Positions 7,928-17,091 are shown, counted from the first letter of the stretch. The stretch is 64,000 bases of DNA from Pseudomonadota bacterium (GCA_963204745.1 CAUJHF010000017.1:62001-126000); one strand, 5' to 3'. Program-made: numbers and translations. Notes: generated from the letters alone by a model not told the origin.

Positions 7928-9247
7928 GTGGCCAGCAACTCACCGGCGGAAACCGCTGAAGTCCTGGATCTGACCCTGGAAGGTGCCGGGGTTGTCGCCC
8001 CGCCCGGAGGCAAGCGAGTGCTCGTGCCGGGTGCACTGACTGGTGAGCTGATCAGTTTCAGGCGTCAGCGCCGTCGCCGCAATTTCGACGAGGGTGTGCT
8101 GCTCGAAGTGTTACGTCCTTCGGCGCAGCGTGCGGTGCCGGCTTGCGAATATTTTTCCCGCTGTGGCGGCTGCTCGCTTCAGCATCTGGAACCGGCAGCG
8201 CAGCTGGAGATGAAACAGGCGACCCTGCTGGACAGCCTGCAGCGGATTGGCCGGATTGTGCCGGAACGGATACTGCCGCCGATCAGTGCTTCGGTATGGG
8301 GCTACCGTCGGCGAGCTCGGCTCGCCGTGCGTCACGTTGCGAAGAAAGGCCGGGTGCTGGTCGGTTTTCGTGAGCGCGAGCAGCCGCGCGTCGTCGACAT
8401 GCTGTCCTGTGAAACCATGCATCCGGCCGTGAGCCGGTTGTTGCCGGCGCTGTCGGCGCTCATCGGTGCACTGTCGATCCGCGCGCGCCTGCCGCAGATC
8501 GAAGTAACGGTTGCGGACAATGCGACAGCGCTGGTCCTGCGCGTTCTGGATCCGCCTGCCGCCAGCGACATGGCGTTGCTGCGCGAATTTGCGCTGGCCC
8601 ATGCGCTGAGAATCTACCTGCAGCCCGGGGGGCCAGATTCTGTAGCGCCGCTCGATCCGCTGCAGCCGGAGGAGGATCTCTGCTACGCGATTCCCGGATA
8701 CGGGCTTTCGCTGCGCTTTGGTCCGGCGGACTTCATTCAGGTACACGCGGAAGTCAATCTGCGCATGATTGACCAGGCCATCGCCCTGCTGGCCCCTGCC
8801 GTGACGGACAGGGTGCTAGATCTCTATTGCGGGATAGGCAACTTCACCCTGCCGCTGGCAAAGTGCGCCGCCGAGGTTACCGGCATCGAGGGTGCGAGAC
8901 CGGCGCTGGAGCGTGCCCGGCAGAACGCTGCTGCTGCCGGGCTTGGCAATACCCGTTTCATTGAGGCCGATCTGGGCGGTGCAGGCGTGGAGGGTGCCTG
9001 GACCCGCCAGTCCTTTGACCTGGTGCTGCTGGATCCACCCCGGACGGGTGCGGCCGAGCTGCTGCCGGCGCTGGCCGGGGTCAGCGCCCGGCGCATCGTT
9101 TATGTATCCTGCCATCCGGGGACACTGGCCCGCGACGCAGGACTGCTGGTATCAGCACATGGCTACCGGCTCGAAGCCGCTGGCGCGATGGACATGTTTC
9201 CCCAGACCAGCCATGTTGAATCCATGGCGCTGTTTGTGAAGAACTGA
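7928..9247 (+). CDS. rlmD: 23S rRNA (uracil(1939)-C5)-methyltransferase RlmD
   Basis: SAM-dependent methyltransferase that makes m5U1939 in 23S rRNA. The track ORF extends back into the exonuclease; the GTG at 7928 (VASNSPAETAEVLDLTLEG) gives 439 residues with a normal TRAM domain at the N-terminus. Cysteines for a 4Fe-4S cluster are seen in CEYFSRCGGC plus a later MLSCE. The methyltransferase fold carries DLYCGIGNFTLPLA, and the catalytic cysteine is in SCHPGTLARD. Ends five bases before a YkuD-domain gene. Confidence 0.93.
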   Translation: MASNSPAETAEVLDLTLEGAGVVAPPGGKRVLVPGALTGELISFRRQRRRRNFDEGVLLEVLRPSAQRAVPACEYFSRCGGCSLQHLEPAAQLEMKQATLLDSLQRIGRIVPERILPPISASVWGYRRRARLAVRHVAKKGRVLVGFREREQPRVVDMLSCETMHPAVSRLLPALSALIGALSIRARLPQIEVTVADNATALVLRVLDPPAASDMALLREFALAHALRIYLQPGGPDSVAPLDPLQPEEDLCYAIPGYGLSLRFGPADFIQVHAEVNLRMIDQAIALLAPAVTDRVLDLYCGIGNFTLPLAKCAAEVTGIEGARPALERARQNAAAAGLGNTRFIEADLGGAGVEGAWTRQSFDLVLLDPPRTGAAELLPALAGVSARRIVYVSCHPGTLARDAGLLVSAHGYRLEAAGAMDMFPQTSHVESMALFVKN

Positions 9248-9252
9248 TACTC

Positions 9253-9753
9253 ATGGCGCACACTGGCAGTTCCACGGTGACGATTGAAATCAGCCTCAGG
9301 CGACAGCGGCTGAGCCTGCGCGAGGTGGGTCGGGTGCTGGCGAAGTATCCGGTGTCCACATCGCGTTACGGACCGGGCGAGCAGAGTGGCAGCCTGTGTA
9401 CACCACGCGGTCGTCACGTGATCCGCGCGATGATTGGTGCGGGGTTGCCTGCCGGCGCAGTATTGAGAGGCCGGCGCCCTACGGGTGAGATCTGCAGTCC
9501 GCTGCTGATCGCGGCACACCCGGAGCGCGACTGGATACTGACACGTATCCTGTGGCTGTCCGGATGCGAGCCCGGACGCAACCGTCTGGGCTCGGCCGAT
9601 ACCATGCGCCGTTACATCTATATCCACGGGACGCCGGACAGCGAAGTCATGGGTGTGCCCTTCTCGCACGGCTGCATCAGAATGCGCAATGCAGATGTGA
9701 TGGAACTGTTTTCTGCCGTGACGGCCGGAACACCGGTCGATATTGTCCCATGA
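9253..9753 (+). CDS. L,D-transpeptidase (YkuD) domain protein without signal peptide
   Basis: Small 166-residue protein whose C-terminal half is a YkuD catalytic core: YIYIHGTPDSEVMGVPFSHGCIRM with the His and catalytic Cys of the HGT...SHGC(I)RM signature. Unlike exported L,D-transpeptidases it has no hydrophobic leader; the N-terminus is polar and basic (EISLRRQRLSLREVG). It overlaps the cytoplasmic N-acetylglucosaminidase gene nagZ by four bases. A cytoplasmic role in muropeptide recycling, for instance as an L,D-carboxypeptidase-like or peptide-modifying enzyme, is my inference. Alternatively it could be exported by an unrecognised route. Confidence 0.85.
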   Translation: MAHTGSSTVTIEISLRRQRLSLREVGRVLAKYPVSTSRYGPGEQSGSLCTPRGRHVIRAMIGAGLPAGAVLRGRRPTGEICSPLLIAAHPERDWILTRILWLSGCEPGRNRLGSADTMRRYIYIHGTPDSEVMGVPFSHGCIRMRNADVMELFSAVTAGTPVDIVP

Positions 9754-10796
9754 CGCTTGGTCCCCTGATGCTCGATGTAGAGGGTCATGCCCTGTCTGCT
9801 GCGGAGCGCGATCGGCTGCGTAACCCGCTGGTAGGCGGCGTAATTCTCTTCAGCCGGAATTACGCAGATCTCGATCAGTTGCGTGAGTTGGTGGCCGAGA
9901 TCCGCGCCTTGCGGATGCCGCCACTGCTCGTTGCCGTGGATCAGGAAGGTGGACGGATACAGCGTTTCCGTGAGGGCTTTTATGCGCTGCCCTCCCTGCG
10001 CTGGCTGGGACACCAGTACGATCTGGATGCCGCCGAGGGTCGCCGGCTCGCCTGGCAGTGCGGCTGGCTGATGGCTGCCGAAGTCCTCGATTCGGGCGTC
10101 GATTTCAGTTTTTCGCCAGTCGTCGATCTCGATTACGGTTTGAGCGAAGTGATCGGCGACCGGTCTTTTCACCGCGATCCCGAGATCGTCGCCACGCTGG
10201 CTGTTTCGTGGCTGCAGGGCATGCACAAGGCGGGAATGATCGGTGTCGCCAAGCATTTTCCGGGGCATGGCCATGTCGTGGCTGATTCGCATCTGGATCT
10301 GCCGGTCGATCAACGTACGCTCCCGGAACTCTATGACGACCTGCTGCCGTATGAGCGGCTGCTGAGCCATGGGCTGAATGCAGTGATGGTCGCCCATGTC
10401 CGTTATCCACGCGTCGACGCCGATGTAGCGAGCCTGTCCCCATATTGGCTTGGGACTGCGCTGCGTCGTGACCTGGGCATGCACGGGGCCATCTTTACGG
10501 ACGATCTCAGCATGCGGGCACTCGCCAGCGAGGGCGAGATGCCGGAGCGTGCGCGGCGTGCGCTCACAGCCGGTGCCGACATGGCGCTGATCTGCAACGA
10601 TCCGGTAGCAGCCGATGCCACGCTGGAAGCCCTGCAGGGCTATACCGATCCTGCCGGACAGTCGCGACTGGTGGCCCTGCGCCGCAAGGCCAGTGCACCG
10701 CTGCCTGGTGCCGAATTGCGCGGATCGGCTGACTGGCGGCAGGCGGTGGCGAGCCTGGACAAGGCGCTGGCCCGACCGGGGCTCGCACTGAGCTGA
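9750..10796 (+). CDS. nagZ: Beta-N-acetylhexosaminidase NagZ (GH3)
   Basis: Cytoplasmic glycosidase that removes GlcNAc from anhydro-muropeptides in peptidoglycan recycling. The ATG at 9750 overlaps the preceding stop (ATGA) and gives 348 residues; the longer track ORF is an upstream extension. GH3 hallmarks are DQEGGRIQRF, the His-containing loop KHFPGHGHV.ADSH, and the nucleophile Asp in FTDDLSMRA. Products of NagZ can act as AmpR inducers in species with inducible AmpC, but no ampR/ampC is present here. Its stop overlaps the next gene by one base (TGATG). Confidence 0.96.
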   Translation: MTLGPLMLDVEGHALSAAERDRLRNPLVGGVILFSRNYADLDQLRELVAEIRALRMPPLLVAVDQEGGRIQRFREGFYALPSLRWLGHQYDLDAAEGRRLAWQCGWLMAAEVLDSGVDFSFSPVVDLDYGLSEVIGDRSFHRDPEIVATLAVSWLQGMHKAGMIGVAKHFPGHGHVVADSHLDLPVDQRTLPELYDDLLPYERLLSHGLNAVMVAHVRYPRVDADVASLSPYWLGTALRRDLGMHGAIFTDDLSMRALASEGEMPERARRALTAGADMALICNDPVAADATLEALQGYTDPAGQSRLVALRRKASAPLPGAELRGSADWRQAVASLDKALARPGLALS

Positions 10797-11326
10797 TGGT
10801 TCCGCCAGTTGCAGGGGCGCGCCTGGTGGCCACGCCCGCAGAGGTTGACGTGGCGTATCAGCGGCTCGCGGCAGCCATCCAGCCGGGGCTTGCAGCAGGT
10901 GACTGTGTGCTGCTTGGTGTTCTGCTGGGTGGCGTAGTGCCGCTGGTGCGGGTTGCCGGTCTGCTGCAGGGCGATCTGCTCATCGATGTCTGCCGTGTCG
11001 GCCGCTATGGCGATGCGACCCGCGGTGGAGTTCCGCAGTGGATCAGTCCGCCTCGCGTCGTGATGCGGGATCAGCATGTCATTCTCATCGACGATATCTT
11101 CGACGAAGGGGTTACGCTGGAGTTTGTCGCCGCCCATTGCCGGCAACAGGGCGCACGTCTGCTCAGCACTGCGGTGCTGGTGCGCAAGCGGCATGAGCGG
11201 GCAAGCAGCCCGCTGACACCGGATCATGTCGGGCTGGAAGTCGGCGATGAGTATGTGTTTGGCTGCGGGATGGATTATCGGGGACGCTGGCGACATCTGG
11301 ATGCAATCTGGGGGTTGCCCGCATAG
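10796..11326 (+). CDS. Hypoxanthine(-guanine) phosphoribosyltransferase
   Basis: Type I phosphoribosyltransferase of 176 residues, converting hypoxanthine or guanine with PRPP to IMP or GMP. The PRPP-binding motif is VILIDDIFDEGVTLEFV near residues 98-114, and the base-specificity end is GDEYVFGCGMDYRGRWRHL. Starts at an ATG overlapping the nagZ stop. Its neighbour downstream is a methylthioinosine phosphorylase that releases hypoxanthine, so the two make a coherent purine-salvage pair. Whether it prefers hypoxanthine or guanine cannot be told from sequence alone. Confidence 0.88.
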   Translation: MVPPVAGARLVATPAEVDVAYQRLAAAIQPGLAAGDCVLLGVLLGGVVPLVRVAGLLQGDLLIDVCRVGRYGDATRGGVPQWISPPRVVMRDQHVILIDDIFDEGVTLEFVAAHCRQQGARLLSTAVLVRKRHERASSPLTPDHVGLEVGDEYVFGCGMDYRGRWRHLDAIWGLPA

Positions 11327-11340
11327 GCGGGTGTGATTTC

Positions 11341-12084
11341 ATGCGACTCGGGATCATCGGTGGGTCGGGAGCGGCATCTTTTCTGTCTGGCGGACAGCCG
11401 GTCCCGCTGGCGGCTGGTCCATGGGGCGAATGCTCCGGGCTAGTTCGGCGTGTCGTCATTTCCGGTCATGAGGTCTTGCTGATGTCGCGGCATGGAGAGC
11501 CGGCGTCGCCGGCGATCCCGCCACATGCGGTGAACTACCGTGCGAATGTTTGGGCTTTTCACGAACTCGGCATCGATCATCTGCTGGGAATCAATACAGT
11601 CGGCGGCATCTCTCCTGACACCGCTTGCGGTTCGCTGGTATTGCCGGATCAGTTGATCGATTACAGCTGGGGACGTGAACACACCTATTGCGGTAGCGCG
11701 GAATTCCCGCTGCAACACGCAGAGTTCACCATGCCGTTCAGTGCCCGACTGCGCGAACAGCTGCTAAGCGCCGCACATCGGGCTGGCATCAGTCTCAGAC
11801 CTGTTGGTACTTATGGTGTCACCCAGGGGCCACGGCTGGAGACGGCCGCCGAGATCGACCGCATGGAACGCGATGGTTGCGACCTGGTCGGGATGACTGC
11901 GATGCCTGAAGCAGGCCTTGCGCGCGAGCTGGACATCTCCTATGCCATTTGCTGTGTGGTCGTGAACCAGGCGGCCGGGCGCTCGCCGTCCGGCCTCGGT
12001 ATCCACGCCGAAATCGCAGCGCATCTGGCTGCCGGCCTGAGTCAGGCGGAAGCGTTGGTGGAGGCCTTTCTGAGTGGCAGCTGA
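11341..12084 (+). CDS. S-methyl-5'-thioinosine phosphorylase (PNP/MTAP family)
   Basis: Purine nucleoside phosphorylase-superfamily enzyme of 247 residues. It has the N-terminal phosphate loop GIIGGSGAA, RHGEP..PPHAVNYRANVWA, GREHTY, and the base/ribose region TQGPRLETAAEI..., with GMTAMPEAGLARE. This pattern matches the pseudomonad enzyme next to nagZ (PA3004) that is specific for methylthioinosine rather than methylthioadenosine. It would yield hypoxanthine and methylthioribose 1-phosphate after deamination of MTA. An MTAP or generic PNP activity is possible. Confidence 0.87.
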   Translation: MRLGIIGGSGAASFLSGGQPVPLAAGPWGECSGLVRRVVISGHEVLLMSRHGEPASPAIPPHAVNYRANVWAFHELGIDHLLGINTVGGISPDTACGSLVLPDQLIDYSWGREHTYCGSAEFPLQHAEFTMPFSARLREQLLSAAHRAGISLRPVGTYGVTQGPRLETAAEIDRMERDGCDLVGMTAMPEAGLARELDISYAICCVVVNQAAGRSPSGLGIHAEIAAHLAAGLSQAEALVEAFLSGS

Positions 12085-12273
12085 GCAGCTTGTGATCGCC
12101 GCCGGATGCCGCGTGGCTGCGTGGTGCGGGCGGGAGCGAGGAAAAATATCGTGTTTACCTGGTCCGGAGTGATGGTGTTCACAGAAGCGGAATTGCAGTC
12201 GACCTAAGATGCCCGTCACGCTGCTGTAAACCACCAGGGTTGGCGACGGCCAGTTGATGGCCGGATTGTAGAT

Positions 12274-13188
12274 ATGTCATTTAACATATTGAAAAATTTG
12301 AATAAACACCTGCTAAGACAAGCTCTGGATGCGGTCGGCACACCGGCACTGATCGTTGACGCCGAGGGCGATGAAAAACTGGTCGTTTACGCAAATCCTG
12401 CCGCAGGCCGGGCGCTGGGCCTGCAAGCCAGCGAACTGATCGCGCGCCCGGCAAGCAACCTCTGCCTTGAGCCCGCTACCGATGAGTGCTGGCAACTGCG
12501 GGCCAAAGACGGCTCGGCGCTCGCATTGCGTCCGGTACCGCTGTATGCGCAGCCCGGACAGGCCAGCTACTGGCTGCTGACCGGCGACCCCGTAGAGCAG
12601 CCCGCCGCCCGGAATCCGGCGCGACCCGCTATCGCTGGCGTGCGGGCAACGGAAGTCCCGTCGCGGATCGTTCGCGATGATCGCACCGATGTAACGACGG
12701 GAATTCCCGGCCGAACGGCGTTTCTCGAAGTTCAGTACCGCGACTGGTTCATCGCCAGGCAGGAGCACAAGCGGCTCAGTGTCATCGTGTTCCGCATCAA
12801 TGCCCTGGAAAGTTATCAGAAACTTTTCGGCCGTCATGCGACGGAGACCTGCCTGCGCCGGGTGGCGCATGCGATCAGCAATTCAATGCAGCGATCCACG
12901 GACTACAGTGCGCGCGTGGGCAACGACCGCTTTGCAGTGCTGATTTCCGGTGGGGCGGAAGACCGTATTGCACAATTTGCCGAGCGAATCGCACAGCGCG
13001 TCTGGGATCTCGCCATTCATCATCCACGTTCACAGCCCGCACGCTATGTAACCGTATCATTTTCCATGGCTTCCGAAATTCCACCGCTCAGCGCTGAAGA
13101 GCCGGGCCTGCTGGAGGATGCGGAGGACCGTCTCACGCGCGGTCAGGAGCCGGAAGAACAACGCAGCTCTTCGCTCGAAGCGGGTTGA
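12274..13188 (+). CDS. PAS-GGDEF protein with degenerate GGDEF motif
   Basis: Protein of 304 residues with no membrane segment. Residues ~15-110 look like a PAS sensor (GTPALIVDAEGDEKLVVYANPAAGRALG), and ~150-275 is a GGDEF fold (TTGIPGRTAFLEV, LSVIVFRINALESYQKLFGRHATETCLRRVA). The active-site loop reads RVGNDRFAVL where an active cyclase has (Y/R)GGDEF, so c-di-GMP synthesis is unlikely and a receptor or structural role is more probable. The first ~12 codons are noticeably AT-rich. A 189-bp gap upstream separates it from the phosphorylase gene; that gap holds only a 6-bp stem (12247-12263). Convergent with mfd, 17 bp apart. Confidence 0.85.
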   Translation: MSFNILKNLNKHLLRQALDAVGTPALIVDAEGDEKLVVYANPAAGRALGLQASELIARPASNLCLEPATDECWQLRAKDGSALALRPVPLYAQPGQASYWLLTGDPVEQPAARNPARPAIAGVRATEVPSRIVRDDRTDVTTGIPGRTAFLEVQYRDWFIARQEHKRLSVIVFRINALESYQKLFGRHATETCLRRVAHAISNSMQRSTDYSARVGNDRFAVLISGGAEDRIAQFAERIAQRVWDLAIHHPRSQPARYVTVSFSMASEIPPLSAEEPGLLEDAEDRLTRGQEPEEQRSSSLEAG

Positions 13189-13205
13189 TTGAAGGCACTG
13201 GCTGA

Positions 13206-16200
13206 TCAGCGACGCACTGTAACCGTGTCTTTCTGTGCCGCAGGCTTTGTCGGCGGCTTCTCCCGGTTCTCGAGCATTTCCGACACCAGTCGTTCCACAA
13301 AGCTGAAGCGCGCGTTGCTGTCTTCCAGTTCTGCCTTGAAACGAAGCTTCTGCTGGCGGTCGAGCCGGTAGGTTGCCAGTTCATCGCCCAACAGTCTTAC
13401 CAACCAGGCCGGGCTCACGGTTGTCGCGGACCCGAACTCCACGAAGCCTCCAGCCGGTCCTGCATCGAGGCGGCGTATTGCCAGCGGCTCGGCACGCAAA
13501 CGCAATGCCGTGAGACGGAACAGGTTACGCGTCGCTTCCGGCAGGGAGCCAAAGCGATCCACGAGTTCCACCTGTAGTTCACGCAGGACCTGATCCGAGC
13601 GGGCGCTGGCAATTCGCTTGTAATGCACCAGCCGCAGATGGACGTCTGGCAGATAGTCATCCGGCAGCAGCGCCGGGAGATGCAGATTGATCTCGACCGC
13701 CGGCGGCATGGCGCTGTCCAGTCCCGGTTCCAGTCCGCTTTCCAGTGCCTTGATCGTGCGCATGAGCATGTCGTTGTATAGCTCGAAACCGATCTCCTGG
13801 ATCTGGCCGCTCTGTTCCTCGCCGAGCAGCTCGCCCGCACCGCGAATCTCCATGTCATGTGTGGCAAGCATGAAACCGGAGCCCAGGTCTTCCAGTGCGG
13901 CAATCGCATCGAGGCGCTTGATAGCATCGGGTTTCAGTGCTTCCCGCGGCGGCGCAAGCAGATAGGCAAAGGCCTGGTGATGGGATCGGCCGACCCGGCC
14001 TCGCAACTGGTGCAGCTGGGCCAGACCAAAACGATCGGCACGGTTGATGATGATGGTGTTGGCCGAGGGTATGTCTATTCCGCTTTCGATGATCGCTGTA
14101 CAGACGAGGATATGAAAACGCCGGTGATTGAAGTCGAGCATGATCTGTTCGAGTTCCTGTTCACGCATCTGGCCATGGGCGATCTCGATACGCGCTTCAG
14201 GAACAATCTCGGCCAGTGCGGCAGCGATTTTCTGGATATCCTCGATCTGGTTGTGCACGAAGTACACCTGGCCGCCGCGCTTCAGTTCGCGCAGGCAGGC
14301 CTCGCGGATCAGCGGTGCTTCCCAGCGGGTCACAAAGGTCTTGATGCTCAGACGCGTTTCAGGCGGCGTCGTGATCAGAGACAGGTCGCGCAGCCGCCCC
14401 AGTGCCATGTTGAGCGTGCGCGGAATGGGCGTTGCTGTCAGGGTCAGGACATCGGCTTCGGTGCGCAGTGCCTTTAGCCGCTCCTTGTGCCTCACGCCGA
14501 AGCGATGTTCCTCATCGACGATGATCAGGCCAAGGTTTTTGAAGCGAAGGTCACCCTGCAGCAGCCGATGGGTGCCGACAACGATATCGACGCTGCCGGA
14601 TTCGACGCCCTCAATGATCTTGCGTGTCTCCTGGGCCGAACGGAATCGTGACAGCGCTTCAACCGTATACGGCCAGTCGGCGAAACGGTCGGCGAAATTC
14701 TGCTGGTGCTGCTGGGCGAGCAGCGTCGTCGGCACAAGCACCGCGACCTGTTTTCCGGATGAGACGGCGATAAAGGCGGCGCGCAGTGCCACTTCCGTCT
14801 TGCCAAAGCCCACATCACCGCAGACCAGCCGGTCCATCGGACTGTCGGAGCGCAGGTCGCTGATAACGGCTTCGATGGCGGTGGCCTGGTCTTCGGTGGG
14901 CTCAAAGGGAAATGCAGCGGCAAAGGCGGCATAGTCGTTCTGTATCTCCGGGCTGCGAATTGTCTTCCGTGCAGCACGTTGCGCATAGAGTTCGAGCAGC
15001 TCGGCAGCGACGTCGCGGATTTTGGCAGCAGCCTTGCGTCTGGCCTTGTCCCACTGGTCGCTGCCCAGGCGGTGCAGTGGCGCTTCTTCTGCGGAGCCAC
15101 CCGTGTAGCGCGAAATCATATGCAGGGAAGCCACGGGCACATGCAGCAGGTCGCCGCCGGCGTATTCAACGGTCAGGAACTCGGTTGGCATCTCATCAAT
15201 AGTGATGGTCGTCAGGCCGCGATAGCGCCCGACGCCGTGATCGACGTGCACGATTGGTGCGCCGACCAGCAGGTCGGTCAGGTCGCTGAGTATCTGTTCG
15301 GGATCACGGACCCGCCGCTGGCGCCGCCGGCTGCGCGTCCGTTCGCCGAACAGTTCGCGTTCGGTGATGACCGCAATGCCGGCACTCTCCAGCAGCAGTC
15401 CCTGTTCCAGTGGTGCGACACTGACCATGGTGGGCGCCGGACTGGCGAGGAAGGATGACCAGCCAGCTGTCTCGGTTGCTGGAAGGTTTTCCTGACGCAG
15501 CATGTCGGCCAGCATTTCCCGGCGCCCCGGTGACTCTGCTGCGAACAGGACGCGACCGGGAAATCCGCGCACAAACTCGCCGAGCTGGCGGGTCGGATGC
15601 TCGTTTCGTGCATTGATCTGCAGTGAAGGCAGGCCGGTAGCCGCCGCATCACCCCCACTGTCAATCACCAGGGATGGGCCGCGTGCCAGCCGTGCCAGAT
15701 GTTCTTCAGGGGAGGCGTTGATCTCATGCGGGGCCAGCGTGGGACGCTCGGAGTTTTCACCCGCCTGTGCATGACGCTCGGTAATTTGCTGCCATGCCGA
15801 GCCGAACAGGACGCCCGGTTCGCCCAGCGAAACAGTCAGGCGTCCGGTCGGCAGATAATCCCAGAGCAGGGCAGTTTCCTCGAAGAACAGCGGCAGGTAG
15901 TTCTCGATACCACCGGGCATGCGTCCTTCTGATACTTCGCGATAGATGATCGAACGCGCCGGGTTGCCCTCGAATCGGCGCCGGTAGGCCTGGCGGAACT
16001 GCTTGATGGCTTCGGCATCGACCGGCATTTCCCGTGCCGGCAGCGTTTCCAGCGATTCAAGCAAAGTGCCCGAGAGCTGGGAGTCGGGATCGAATTCGCG
16101 CAGGCTTTCGATCTCGTCATCAAGAAAATCGATACGGACCGGCTGCTCGGAGCCCATCGGATAGAAATCGAGCAGGGAGCCACGCACGGCGAAGTCACCA

Positions 16201-16706
16201 TGCTCCATGACCTGTGCGACACGCTGATAGCCGGCTGTCTCCAGCTGCAGGCGCAACTGTTCCGGCCGCAGCTTCTGGCCGGCTGCCAGCGAGATGCTGT
16301 AACCGCCGATATAGCGCGTCGGTGCCAGCCTGGGCAGCAGCGTGGAGGCCGCAACGATCAAGGTGTTGATCCGGCCTGCCGCGACGTCGCGCAACACCAT
16401 GAGCCGCCGTGAGGTGAGGTCCTGATGCGGGCTGAAGGTGTCGTAGGGCAGTACTTCGGTGTCGGGAAATACGGCCAGGCCGGTTTCGGTGCCAAGGAAA
16501 AAGCGCAGCTCGGCTTCAAGGCTCTCGGCGCGCGCAACGCTCGGTACGATGATCAGCCAGAAGTCTGCAGCGGTCGCGCGCAGGCTGGCGAGTCCGAGTG
16601 CTTCACCGCAGCCGGGGAGTGCCGTCCAGTTCCGCCGGGTACCGGCCCCGGTCGGCAGTGGCAGTGGCAGTGATAGCAGGCTGGAGTCGGTGGGTGCGCT
16701 GTTCAT
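13206..16706 (-). CDS. mfd: Transcription-repair coupling factor Mfd
   Basis: SF2 translocase that removes RNA polymerase stalled at lesions and recruits UvrA. About 1166 residues from the ATG at 16706 (MNSAPTDSSLLSLPLPLP); the track start, a TTG seven codons upstream, is less likely. In order: UvrB-homology module, RNAP-interaction domain (ILSDLTDLLVGAPIVHVDHGVGRY), then the motor with Walker A GDVGFGKTE near residue 630, DEEH box (IIVDEEHRFGVRHKE), TATPIPRTLNM, and motif VI QLRGRVGRSHHQAFAYLL, ending in the C-terminal TRCF domain. It is convergent with the GGDEF gene and follows a small exported-protein gene on the same strand. Confidence 0.97.
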   Translation of the reverse strand: MNSAPTDSSLLSLPLPLPTGAGTRRNWTALPGCGEALGLASLRATAADFWLIIVPSVARAESLEAELRFFLGTETGLAVFPDTEVLPYDTFSPHQDLTSRRLMVLRDVAAGRINTLIVAASTLLPRLAPTRYIGGYSISLAAGQKLRPEQLRLQLETAGYQRVAQVMEHGDFAVRGSLLDFYPMGSEQPVRIDFLDDEIESLREFDPDSQLSGTLLESLETLPAREMPVDAEAIKQFRQAYRRRFEGNPARSIIYREVSEGRMPGGIENYLPLFFEETALLWDYLPTGRLTVSLGEPGVLFGSAWQQITERHAQAGENSERPTLAPHEINASPEEHLARLARGPSLVIDSGGDAAATGLPSLQINARNEHPTRQLGEFVRGFPGRVLFAAESPGRREMLADMLRQENLPATETAGWSSFLASPAPTMVSVAPLEQGLLLESAGIAVITERELFGERTRSRRRQRRVRDPEQILSDLTDLLVGAPIVHVDHGVGRYRGLTTITIDEMPTEFLTVEYAGGDLLHVPVASLHMISRYTGGSAEEAPLHRLGSDQWDKARRKAAAKIRDVAAELLELYAQRAARKTIRSPEIQNDYAAFAAAFPFEPTEDQATAIEAVISDLRSDSPMDRLVCGDVGFGKTEVALRAAFIAVSSGKQVAVLVPTTLLAQQHQQNFADRFADWPYTVEALSRFRSAQETRKIIEGVESGSVDIVVGTHRLLQGDLRFKNLGLIIVDEEHRFGVRHKERLKALRTEADVLTLTATPIPRTLNMALGRLRDLSLITTPPETRLSIKTFVTRWEAPLIREACLRELKRGGQVYFVHNQIEDIQKIAAALAEIVPEARIEIAHGQMREQELEQIMLDFNHRRFHILVCTAIIESGIDIPSANTIIINRADRFGLAQLHQLRGRVGRSHHQAFAYLLAPPREALKPDAIKRLDAIAALEDLGSGFMLATHDMEIRGAGELLGEEQSGQIQEIGFELYNDMLMRTIKALESGLEPGLDSAMPPAVEINLHLPALLPDDYLPDVHLRLVHYKRIASARSDQVLRELQVELVDRFGSLPEATRNLFRLTALRLRAEPLAIRRLDAGPAGGFVEFGSATTVSPAWLVRLLGDELATYRLDRQQKLRFKAELEDSNARFSFVERLVSEMLENREKPPTKPAAQKDTVTVRR

Positions 16707-16803
16707 GTCGCGGCTGGCTGCTGGCAAGCGCGCGATTATCCCATAGCACGCGACCCATACCTGCCGAATGGCAGATACCAGTCAGTGCGACTGAAACAGC
16801 GTT

Positions 16804-17091
16804 CTAGCGGGGAACGGCGTCGATGACGTGCTGGTATTCGAAATAGACGACAAACGACGGATATTCCCAGCGCGTGATCGGCGGTTTTCCAATGGCAGCA
16901 GACCGGCTGGCCGGTGCACCCCAGCGGGCTTCCACGCTGTCCATGCTCAGGCCGCGAGTCGGTCGTTCAGTGGCAGTGGCCCTGGCGGCCTGCACGCTCT
17001 CGATGAGCAGGGTATCCGCGGCAGCAGGGCCTGCGAGCATCAGACTGACTGCCAGACAACTGAGCATCCGGTAGACTGTATTAATAACCAT
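16804..17091 (-). CDS. Small exported protein of unknown function
   Basis: 95-residue protein with a clear signal peptide (VYRMLSCLAVSLMLAGPAAA, cut before DTLLIES), leaving a mature protein of about 70 residues. The mature part contains RPTRGLSMDSVEARWGAPASR and PPITRWEYPSFVVYFEYQHVI, a pattern I associate with small conserved proteins in Xanthomonas-like genomes that resemble a SmpA/BamE-type half repeat ('S.D.VEARWGAP'). Function not established. It lies upstream of mfd on the same strand and divergent from lolC. Confidence 0.75.
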   Translation of the reverse strand: MVINTVYRMLSCLAVSLMLAGPAAADTLLIESVQAARATATERPTRGLSMDSVEARWGAPASRSAAIGKPPITRWEYPSFVVYFEYQHVIDAVPR

